This document shows, piece by piece, positions 21,145 through 33,100 of a DNA stretch of 64,000 nucleotides. The stretch covers positions 3,566,193-3,630,192 of the forward strand of contig RPFO01000276.1 in assembly GCA_009746045.1 (NCBI GenBank), read 5' to 3'. Both the position numbers and the translations under genes were made by a program. Numbering within the stretch: position 1 is the first letter of the stretch; the number at the start of each line of letters is the position of its first letter. A model generated the notes under the pieces. The model had not been told where the DNA came from and ran no database searches. It saw only the letters and a list, made by a program, of their open reading frames with translations. This DNA comes from Mesostigma viride (taxonomy: Eukaryota; Streptophyta; Mesostigmatophyceae; Mesostigmatales; Mesostigmataceae).

Positions 21145-24100
21145 GTAATGGGACTTTATCTAATTTATCTTGACAGTAATGTCCCGGTGGCAATTGCGCA
21201 GCCACCTTCCGCGAGTTTCTCTGTTGTTTTCGTCTAACCCGGTATGCCTGGGCCATATCATGCCTACCATTACTTAGCTAATACGTCCTTTTCCACTGAT
21301 CGAGCGTAGCATGGCGCTGGTCCTTACAAGTTAACTCTTCTTTGAATGCCTCCACGGCCGCTAATGTGCTTGATTAGGCTCGTGTCCGTCGGTTGAGGGC
21401 TTTCTTTGCAAAGGCGCTAGACCGCGAACAAGTTTATACTGTTGCCTTCCTACAGCCAAATTGGAATTAGCATCATCATCATCATCTTGCCTGTCACAAC
21501 TTTCGGCAGTTGTACTCGTGAACGTGTACGGCACGTGTAGCGGCCTGATCGGCTCCACATGTCCTGCTGGACTAGGGAGCTCATGCTGCCTTGGGCTGCA
21601 TGGTGCCATGAGCTGCTTCGGGGCTCCAGCCCCACGCGTCGGACTCAAGAAAGACCTGTTTACCGGACGTTGCCCGCTAGGCCACCACGAGGTCAAATGG
21701 GCACATCGTACACAAGACGCTGCTCACAGTGTATCCACCTGCACCATCCCTCTTGGCCACCATGCACACATGATGCATGGCAATTGTCCCGCTATGACCC
21801 ACAGGCTCGACTTTGCCGTTGGCAGCCAGTGGCTGAGCCGGTCGCAAGGTGCGTGCGTGCGCGCAGAGGGTGGCAGACGGTGGCATTCGATCATTCCGAT
21901 GTGGTGTGATGTTGCGACCACAGCCGAGGGGGACAAGGGTTGGATGGCCATGGGACCAGCGTGGATGCCCATGCTCATGCGGCATGGGGCGAGCAAGCAC
22001 ACACACAAGCATGCGGGGTAGACGAGCATGCGGGGAACTGGCAAGTGCCGAACGAGCGCTGGCCCTTGGGCTCAAGCCGTGTGGGGTGTGTTCAATGCCA
22101 CAAGAGGGTAGTATGGGTGCACGGCTTTTCCTCCAGCCGGGCTTCCGGAGGTTCCCTTGTAGCTGCGAGTAAAGTAGCCCATGTCAGTTTAAGTCTTTTG
22201 TAGGGTTAATGGCCAGTGCCAGTGCTTCGTTCGCCAGTTAATGGCCAGTGCTTCGTTCGCCAGCTGGTGGTCAAGGGGGAAAAGAGGCTTTTTGCGGCTT
22301 TGTTTGGAAAGCACCAGGGCGGCACCAGAACATCCATCTTTTTAGATTGTGCAACAACGACCAGGTATCCTTCCTCCTTTTACTTTTACCTCCCTTTTTT
22401 CCTCATGTCTCCTCCCCCCCTTTTTCTTTCATTGATCCTCCCATTCCTGTGGATCTTACGGCCCATCTGCCAACCCTGTGTCCGCAACGCCATCATGGGG
22501 TGTGTGCATGGCCCTGGTTGCGCCACGTGTCACCTCAGAGTCGCAGGCCAAGGGTTCCTGGTCGGATCACATGCCCGTGTTCGACCGCGTGATGGCGGAC
22601 AACACCAGCCATGCGGTCATGCTCAAGTTTGTGGCGGACCCACCCACCACGACCATGCAGCGGCTCAAGGTGCGTCACGGGTGGTAGGCTTATAGGGGCG
22701 CCTGGGACCTGGCAAAGAGCAATCCTGGGCCCCTTCCTATGGCCAGCAAGGACGAGCCCCGGCCTTTAGCGGTGGCATGTCACTTGAGGCCCACCAATGT
22801 GCACCTATGGTGTCTTTCTTCTGCAATTAGGTGGCTAGTGATAGCACTAGGAATGCATCAAGCGGCTATCAAACTTGAACTCTTTTGTGGCCGCGTTAAT
22901 AAGAATGTAAGGACCGCCCCTCATGGACATGATGCCAGGACATGATGCCAGGTGGCAAGCAAATAATTTCCAGATAATGACCATTTGCTTACATGCCTAT
23001 GCCAATTTGCCTACTATTGAGATGTGTGCAATGCGACACCAGATTGATGAGATTGATGAGATTGATGAGATCGATGAGATTGATGAGATTGATGAGATTG
23101 ATGAGATTGATGAGATTGATGAGATTGATGAGATTGATGAGATTGATGAGATTGATGAGATTGATGAGATTGATGAGACAGGCACCGCATTGACCTCAGA
23201 GTCGACTGCTTTGCTCAATGTCAGCTGCCTTGCTTGCACAATCTCAATAATCCTTTGCTGAACCACGGTTGGCTTCTGGCATCCGCATCCCTGGCCCCTC
23301 GTGTGCCGTGCTCCCACAATACTGCCTCTGCCGTTTGCCATCCGCCACACGCCAGGGCATTTTCACGGGTGGTCTGCCCACCTTCATCGACGCAGGCAGC
23401 AGCTTCGGCGCCTCAAGGGTGACAGAGGACAGCCTCATCTCGCAGGTGGGCCATGGGGGCCAGGGGGGGGGGGGGGGAGGTGGGGTTGTCGGTGTGGATA
23501 CGCTCGTATCTTTGGGGTACGCACACGCTCATGTGCGGGGTGTGGGCGCACTCGTGTGGGGTGTGAGTTATGTGCAGGATATGAAAGACTTGCGTTGTCT
23601 GCGGGGTAGGGATACCTTGCTTGCAGGACTTGGGCTTTACCAAGGGGACATGAACACTTCAGAGCGGGGTGGACTTTGGACACGGTTGACTGTCATTCCG
23701 CTGAGGCCAGTTTCGATGGAAAAATCTTCCACCAATTTGCCACGTGTCGCAAGGCGCCGATGTCTCAATGTGAGACAAGGCATTGTGGCACCCCTTGCAT
23801 GCTTGGACCCTCTGCCCCAAGTGGCCTCTACGTTGCTGGTCCAAACACTGACCATAGTAGGGAACCACGATGGAGCTTGAGGCTGTCCAGTGGCGAGTGC
23901 TATCATGGGATCGGCAAGCGTTATCGCTTACCTTGATTTGCCAACGGCCTCTTTCCGCAATTTTTTGCAGCCTAGTGTCAGACATCCCTGGACTTTGTTG
24001 ACATTTGATGATGCGCTCATGTTCCCCCCCCCCCTCCCCCCCCCCACCCCCCTGTCTCCCCCATTCACCCCCTTTTCTTGCCCTCTTTTGATGATATGTG

Positions 24101-27100
24101 CAGCTCAAGGCGGCAGGTCGTCGGGCCATCTTCATGGGTGACGACACCTGGCTGAAGCTGTACCCAACACAGTGGAGCCAGAGTTGGCCCTTTCCCTCCT
24201 TCAATGTCAAGGACCTCCACACGGTGCGTGTAAGGGTGTTCATGTGTGCGGTCACTATAGTGTACTCTAGTGTTGTGTGTGTCCGCGTGTACATGTTTGT
24301 GATTATTTGTCGATGCTTGGGGCTGGCATGGGGGTGAATTGTTCTAGAAAAGGGAAAGTTTATGGGCCAGCAACGTCCCAATGTCTCATAAAATCATTCA
24401 CACATTTTTGGGCTATACTCATGGATATATTTATCGGCCTGGCAATCACAGCTTCGCTTCATATCTAAGCTTGGAGCGTCTGCTCCCATCCCCTGAGGGA
24501 CTCATTTTGCCTCATGGAGCACACCACCAGCAGGTCTCGGTGCTTGACCAATCCGCAGCACGGTTGCAACCCACCCGCCTGTGGGCATGCTGTATGGTAC
24601 TTACACGTGCTCAACTGAACAAGTGACTGCTGGGGTGGCCGGGCCGTACTGCAACTGCCTGGATTGGTTGCGTTCCTGTCACCTTAAACTGGGTAAGGGT
24701 GGGCGGTGCCTTTTCCCTACACCGTCGACTGCTCCATTGTTGAACACTCGCATGCCTTGTGATATGCCCGGATGGCTTGTGTGTAAATACAGTAGTACAA
24801 TTATAAGAATTTACTTGTAGAAGTAGTAGAAATTTTGTGTCATATGTGTGTGGCTGTGTGGGTGCTTGTGTATGCTCGTGTCTGTGATGTATGTATAACA
24901 TCACCCCAGGTGGACGATGGCATCACTCGGGAGCTGTTTCCTGCGTTGCGGAGGCCAGAAGAGTGGGACGTGCTGGTGGGACATTTCCTGGGAGTGGTGA
25001 GTAACATGGGGGGGGGGGGGCATTTGCGTTGTCCCTGGATATAAGCAATGGCCCTGGACATTCGTTGTGCCTGGATATAGGCACCTTTGATGCTGCTCCT
25101 CTGGTGGCAGCGCTTCTGAGAGGAAAAGGAGAGTTGGCAATGGAAGGTTGTTTCCCGCGTGTGCTGCATACTTGTGCGCTCACATGAAGATGCTGCTCAC
25201 GCGTAGGCCGAATTCTACGTCAATGTTTTCAAGAAGGAAAAGATATGGGAGTGTCTAGTTTTACGGTGCTCTGGTTATACTCATGCCGACCTGGAATGGA
25301 AAGGCCGCGCTGGCCATCACATTTTACCGTTGGGGTTGATGCCCGCCGTAATGGATGCAGGTGGCATCCTTGTGTATGGTCTAACACGCCATGCAGAAAA
25401 TTGTTGTCATCCTGAACCCCAAACCCTGATGTCCACCGGAGCTCCCGCCATGGTGACCGGGAGGCAGCAGGGCTCCATCTGGCGCCTGGTGTCAGATCAC
25501 GAGAGTCATGACTAACCTGCCTGCCCTGTCACATGGGGCACCAAACGCCATCACAGTGGGTCGTCACTAACATGCGTCACCGCCGCGGTAATGGTTGCCA
25601 CCACAGGACCACGTGGGCCACATCTTCGGCGTCCGCTCTCCCATCATGGGGTCCAAGCTGCGCCAGATGAACCAAGTCATCGAGGTGGGTGGATGAATCA
25701 AGTCATGGAGATGTGTAGATGAACCAAGACATCGAGGTGGGTAGATGAACCAATTCGAGGTGGGTAGAGGAGCCAAGTCATTGAGGTGGGTACCCCCCCC
25801 CCCACACGTTTAAGATTGGGGTCCGGCCGACCCAGGGCTGTGATCTTAAACCTAAAATCAAATCCAGGGCTGCTGATCTTAAGGGGACAGGACACCCCTA
25901 AAGTGCACTTTTCTGGAAACCATACCTACCCACGCGATAAAAATCCATTGATGATTGGGGACCATAAATATGAGTTTTTTTTAAAAAAAATCCAACCACT
26001 TGGGGGGGCTACTAGCCCCCACCATATACCGGCAACGCGCTAAAAATAGAAAAAGACCCTATTTTAGTCACATTTCCTATAGGACAATGGGAAACCATGT
26101 CGGGACCAAATCATATATTTCCATATAGCTCCCCCACTTTTGAGAAAGTCTGCCTAATTGGGACCAAGAAATAAGCAAGGATGCACACGTTATTAATTTT
26201 CCCGCAAAACAGGTACTTTTTATTTTTAAAAAAATTCAAATCATAAACACTTCAAAAACTGCCTTATCATATATTTCCAAATACTAGCGAGGGGGGGGGC
26301 ATGCAGCCCCAAAATTTCAGGTCATTCTGACAACCACAGCTCAAGTTATGTTCATAGGTTGTCACCAATGACGAAGCTAAGGGAGGTTTTAGCCAGTATT
26401 TAACCACACTAACACCCCTTTATACATCTAAGCCACGTGAAAACTAGCCAAACCACATAGTAGTACTACCATCTTCTGCACATATGGTACCTCATATGTT
26501 CAAGGTTTGATGACATTCTGACAAGAACTGCCCAAGTTACAACCATTCCAAGACGGCCACCCATGTAGACGCTACATGGAAATTAGAGTAACCATTGTCA
26601 TAGCCACACTAGCAACTCCTTCATCAAAGACATCTGCAAACTGACCAAAGCACACATAATGAACTCTTGCACGCTGACAGCAACGCATGCTGAATGTGGG
26701 GGGTCATTGTGACAAGAACTACTCAAGTTGATGGGTTTCCTACATGACCACCTGACAAGGCGCTAAGGACCACTCAGGAAGCTAGTAACCCCAGAAGGCC
26801 ACTTCATATGCCATCCAACATGCACCAAAACCATGCTGAGTATGTTAACAAAGTACATAGGGGTGGCCACGCACCTCATACGTCTTCACCGTCCCTCGAG
26901 CATGGCCAGCCTTGTAAATATGTGCATAGCCTTGACGATGGTAGCCCTAACATGCCTAACCAGCATTTCCTATGTTTTTCCCAGGTTAGAGTGTAAGGTT
27001 GATGCCAACCAAGCTAATCAACACAACAACACCTCCTAAACTGTCCTCCCCGACATGGATGACAAACTGGGACTATGAAGGGCAAGGAACCAAGTAGGAA

Positions 27101-30100
27101 CATGGTAGATATAGCTTGCATGCAGTCATGCATGTCAACCATGGTTGGCTCAGCACATTGTAGTCTTGTCACATCATCATAACAAGGAAAGCTCAAACAA
27201 CCAATGGTGCCAGCTATCTACATGCAGCCACACAAATGCAATATCTCCAACATCATCATCACTATAACACTTCCATCCCTGCACGTTAAAATGCAAAGAA
27301 ACCATTGGCGGCCCTTCAGCGCATGAGCGCTGTGATGCCGCTGCAGCGAAGAGAGGGACGTGCGTCACTCTCACACAACAAGAAGCGTCCATACGCACAA
27401 CATCCTTGCCAGAACACGTTCTATGAAATGCCGTAAACCTTCCCGAAAAGCTATAGGCTGCGACTGAAGCGGCCCTGATCACGACATCAACGAAAACAAT
27501 CTAAAGCTGCCAGGTATTCGACAACACAACGGCAAGCAACGGCGAGCTAGCTGGCGGAAACTGCCCAAAAAGAACGCAAAAAACTTCGAACGACGAGGTG
27601 ATAGAAGAAAGCACATAACATTCGCGAAGATAACATTCGCGACAAATTTGTACCTTGCCCTCGTAAATCCCTTGCCCAGGCGCGCAACAACAGCCGTTCT
27701 TCCATGGACAAGTCAGACACGCACTGCGCAGGTCTGAACAATTACTTACCGATAATGGCCGAAAATCTGGCAAAAAGCACCTGCTCGGTTTAGAATTCGA
27801 TGCAACCGATATGAATGCCTGCTTCGCCGTCAGATCAACCCCCAAAACCGCGATTTTACTGCCGCTAATCGCTATCATGAATTCTATTTCATTTCGCGCA
27901 ACCAAAAAATTCAGATTACCCCCCATGCCAATGGCATAAAAAAAGACAACAGCGATATTGTAAACCAGCTTATTTCCGCCACAAACTAACATCATAAACT
28001 CATCGCCGTTTAGGTTCAAGTAAAATTTCTGCATTTCGCTTGCCCTATTGTGGTAGTTTCGCGTGAACGCAATCGCCATGGCCACTTCCGCAAGGGGTGC
28101 GCACCGTGCACGTGAAATTTGTGGTTCGGTTCCGGCGCAAATGTTTTGGCGCCCAAAAATTCGGGGGTGTCCTGTCCCCTTAAAGTCGAGAGCGGTAGGA
28201 TCTTAAACCTGATGCGGTACACCCGAGTACATAATCTATACCGCATACCACTGACAAGCCATTTGTACCTACTTTAAGATCTTTTGCCCAAAACCAGCTC
28301 TACGATCTTAAACCTGAAATTCCTAAATCCATGGTCTCAAGATCTTAAACATGGGAATCTTAAACGTGGTGGGGTGGGTGTAGATGAACCAAGGCATCAG
28401 GTGGGCAGATGAAGCAAGTCATCGATCGACGTTCGTAGACGAACCAAGTCATTGAAATGGGTGGCGTATCCTCCTCAGGGGGGGGCGGGTGGAAGGCAAC
28501 CTGATGCGTTTGGTAGGGCTCATGGAGCGCCTCCACAACAGCAGTTGACCCCAGCCAACTGGAGTCACTGCGGGGAACACAGGCATCGCCAAGTCAGGCT
28601 TGTCCTGCTTGGCTACCTGCAACAGCACCTGCTGCTGGCGCTCAGCAGACGCCCAGTCTGACATGGGCACGTCATCCTGGCCCATGACATCGACGTAGCA
28701 GCGTAGCCAGATGGCCACTTGGACGTCGGGGAGATAGGATCCAAGACGTTCCCGAATTCGCCCGCCGATCAGCTGAACCTCAAACCGTGTCATCTGCATG
28801 TTCAGACTGAGCTTGAGCGTCTTTCACAGGCGCCAGCCCGTGACCGAGATGAAATCGGGAATTTCCCAAAGAGGGAGATTAAAAGGTTGAGAGCTGAACA
28901 TCACCGGCGCCGGGACATGCTCCTCGCTGCGAGCAATGTCCATTTGGGCCATGTCGCGGCCCAGGGACAAAGTCCCAGACGTATTGGGCGTCTGGGATGA
29001 AAGATTAATCGAGGGTCGCGGCCGCTCCCGCGTCACCTCCCCATCCTCTTCCGAGGAGTCCGATCGCTCACGCCCCTCACCTTCTGCGGCTGGGGGGTCA
29101 CGTGCCCGGGGATTCTGCACCCCGGGTGCCATGGTGGCCGGGCCACCTGTGGCAAGCGGTCGGCCTCTCGCCGCCCCCGCGGCTCGGATCCCGTGCTGCG
29201 GGGATCGTCGCCTTGGGTTATCGGCGACCACATTGCGCCAGGTTACGGCTGTCGTAACTCGGGCTGTGGCGGGGGGCGAACCTTATGGCGAGAGGCGAGG
29301 GGAAGTGTGCCTGGGCGGCGCACGCTGCCCCGCATTTCCGCGGGGCAATGTGGTTATTTCCGTGGGGCAAATGTTCTTATTGTTGTTGTTGGAAGCCATT
29401 TTCAGTCCAAGTTGTGATGGAACGTGAGAGAATGAAGAACTGATGCGGGAAAGATCTTGTAGTCTAACAATAATATGACAGTTGGGAGCTCAGAATGGGA
29501 ACGAGGCAAAATGGAGCTGCTCGGTGTGTGTGTGCACTCCCCAGTGCTACGCCTATTTGCCCTCTAGGCACCGCCAGCTAGCAGCGACTACCAGTGGACA
29601 ACTGTACCCTGCAATGCCATGCGACCACGTCACCCGCACTCGGCCTGTCAGAACCGAATAACCCGGCTCTGATGGGTCGGACTAGGGACCAGGCACAATC
29701 TGGCACTATCCGCACATCAGTCCACATGACACCTCAGTACCGTACGGGTAGTGAGGTGTCCCGCTCAGCCGCGGCCGAAATTAACTTGAGTGTACTGGAG
29801 AGAGGTTAACCCTTGGTCGGGAGGACCATTTTTGGCACTTTCAGACCCCTGAAAATGAGAAAAATCATTACTCACAGGGCACAACTCCAAATACCCCCAA
29901 CCAAGATGCTAGGAGTATCTACACTTGGAGGGCTTTCACAATATGCAATAATACCACGGGTTTATCGAAGTATTTGGATTACATCTCCAGTAAAACTTGG
30001 CCAAAAGACGATCTTTTTTCCCCAAGGAAAAGTGAACCCCCCCCTAACTTCCCAGGGAGGGTATGGAACCTCAACAACAACATTGGACAACTTAGTTGGA

Positions 30101-33100
30101 TAGTCCAATGGTGCTTTCCTTGGGTCAGACCACCCGGATAACCCATTAGGCCTATATAAGGTGCTCATATACGTGTGTGGGTTACGCGCGCGTAAACAGC
30201 CATCTATGACATGCAATACAAGAATGCATTATAAGACGCTATAAAAGATTGCCAAAGGTGCTGGAATACAAACATGTTGCCTACCCGCATCAACGAAATG
30301 ATATGCTCCAAACAGTGCTTCTAGTAACGGGACGTATACGTCAGCCGCTGACGCGTCAGTGTCTGACGCGTCCGACTTTTTCGTCCGCACGTCAGACAGC
30401 TGACGCGTAAATTTTGGCTGTGCGTCAGTCGACTGACGCATAAATATAAATTTTGCCTGCACGTCAGTCGTCTGACGCGTAAATTCATGCAGCACGTCAC
30501 TGACGTTGCCCTTTGTACTACTTTTTGGCTGCGCCAATTGTTCCGCAAACTCTTCCGGCAAACGTTGTCCGTACACGAGTAGCGCAAAAATCCGAACGCC
30601 AAACTTGTTTCCGCAAAACCTTTACGCAGATCCCATCCGTAGGCTTTCTAGCGGCCTGTCACCGTGCGACAAAGTCGTATTTGTTTTAGTAACCACGGTA
30701 GTAAGCACGGCACCAAACAAACACCTGCCAACCGTCAATCAGTAAAAGCGTTTCGACTAGAAACGGCCGTAACCTCCTCGTAACCGTGAATTTTTCCGAG
30801 TAGCTAAGCGCCAAAGCCTTGCGTTCCGAGTTGAGCTTGAAATTGGCCTAGGCGTTTGGAACGGACGAGGGAAATTGGCAAGGAAAACGGCGAGGAGAGG
30901 ACCGATTCAAGGGGTATTTGGCGGTTGCTGGCAAAAAGTGAGAAAGCTGACGGACGGACCTGACGTGCTGACATACCAGGTTTATTTGCGGTTCGGTTCA
31001 GCCACCGGCTTCCCAAAATAGGCCAGCAAACCGTCCGGCACCATGAGTTTGCATGGAATCGTGGCGTAATCCATGGAATCACAAGGCTGTGGCCTGCCGT
31101 ACAGGTTCTGCTGTCTTGCTAGTGGGCGGGCTGTGTGAGCGGGAGTGTACGGCTGTGCTGGTACTCGCCGTTGAGGCACAAAAAGCCGTTGAGGCACAGA
31201 ATCTGCCAAGTAGCGGGGGTTCGGGGGCGGAGCCCCCGATCTTGTTGCCCTTTATACTACTTTTTGGCTGCGCCAATTGTTCCGCAAACTCTTCCGGCAA
31301 ACGCTGTCCGTACACTAGTAGCGCGAAAATCCGAACGCCAAATTTGTTTCCGCAAAATCTTTACGCAGATCCCAACCGTAGGCCTTCTAGCGGCCTGTCA
31401 CCGCGTAACGTCCGGCGCCCAAACTCTTCTAAGACGAGTAGCCAAACAAACGATATCATTTCGTGGGGGGAAGGGCGCATTAACGCTCGTTTTTGGCGGG
31501 AATGACACATAAACGCTCGTAACGGAAGTAACGGTAAACGTTTCCCGAGTAGCTCATCGCCGGAGCGATGCACAATTTTGCGGGCCAAGTTGAGCTTGAA
31601 AATTGACCTAGGTGCTTGGAACGGACGAGGGAAATTGGCGAGGAGAGGACCGATTCAAGGGGTATTTGGCGGTTGCTGGCAAAAAGTGAGAAAGCTGACG
31701 GACGGACCTGACGTGCTGACATACCAGGTTTAGTTGCGGTTCGGTTAAGCCACCGGCTTCCCAAAATAGGCCAGCAAACTCCACCATTTCCCAAAATAGG
31801 CCCACCCCACCATCTTACTAACAAACGGGGCTATATGATAGAGGACCCTCCTTTCTTGTAGAGGACCCACCCCACCATCTTACTAACAAACGGGGCTATA
31901 TGATAGAGGACCCTCCTTTTGTGTAGAGGACCCACCTTCGGTCCAGTAAACCGCGGTAATGTACTGTAAGTAGTGCGTGATCCACAACGACGTTGTGGAT
32001 CACGCCACTCCATACAGCACATACCAAGCGCCGACACTTAGCGCGTGGCAGCTGTAGTAGACCGAAGTGGAGCGTGGTTCGTATTAGTGGCCTCAGCTAC
32101 CTTCGGTCTAGTAAACCGCGGTAATGTATTGTAAGTAGTGCGTGATCCACAACGACGTTGTGGATCACGCCACTCCATACAGCACATACCAAGCGCCGAC
32201 ACTTAGCGTGTGGGAGCTGTAGTAGACCGAAGTGGAGCGTGGTCTGCGTGGAACGTCGTTGGGGTCACGCCACTACACACGTCGGCTCTCTGTCGGCTAG
32301 ATCGACCGGCGCGGGATTATAACGAACATACATGTACGTCGGCGCGATATGATCTCAGGTGACCCGCCCATTAAGCAATAATTGAACATAATGCATGGAG
32401 CGATAATGTCATCAAAATAAAACACACCGAAGGCTAAAGTACATAAGTGAAAACGCTAATGTACGCTGTAGAAACTAGAAAGGAAACATACGGGATCATA
32501 CATTGTAATGGCGTCGAACCAGCAACCAGATCCTGCGAGGGACCTAGAACGCCGCCTCAAAGACAACGCCCGGCGAGCTAAGTACGTGGCTAGTCAGATT
32601 GAAAAGAAAGTCAAAGATGCCTGGCTGGCGGGTCGCAAAGAATACCGGTCCAAAGAGTACCATGCACAAGCGGATGCTGTGAAGGCCGGCGAGCCGTGGG
32701 CAGTAGCGAAGCGGGACGCCGAGAACGCCCATCGGCGCTTCTTGTACCGCACGAATGAACTGGTGAAGACGCTGTGCATGGAACGAGCCGCCTTGGCACC
32801 CATGGATTCGGTTGCGCATGAGGCCCAAATTGCTCTTGGGACGACCGGCTTCTTTAGGCAATCAGGTCTCGTGATGCCATCAGAACTGGCCCTGCTTCGT
32901 GAAATGTCTAGGCCTCGAAATCTGGTCTATAAGCCGATCTTCAACGCGGTAACAGTCAACCCGCTGACTCGCGAAAAGGTGACACATTTCGGTGACGGCA
33001 AGCGGTGGATGGGCCTCGTGCCCTTCAGCCTGGATGACCCGGCGCGTAGGATTGCAAATCGTCTGCTGCGTGTCCTGATGGGCCCGGACGGGGTCCATTT

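Larger units (their letters stand above)
25798..28375. mobile_element. Outer inverted-repeat element interrupting the minisatellite
   Basis: The left end CCCCCCACACGTTTAAGATT and the right end AATCTTAAACGTGGTGGGG are inverted with few mismatches. GATCTTAAAC words recur inside both ends. The minisatellite resumes on the far side, so this is an insertion. A GTGGGT flanks it on each side and may be the target duplication. Confidence 0.6.

Noticed and set aside
23041-23178. CRISPR-like array
   Set aside because: Units are contiguous 9-mers without spacers, in a eukaryotic intron; the same applies to 56434-56720 and 58505-58915.
22923-23261. Ile-Asp-Glu repeat protein
   Set aside because: Translation of a 9-bp intronic minisatellite between PIG-O exons 3 and 4.
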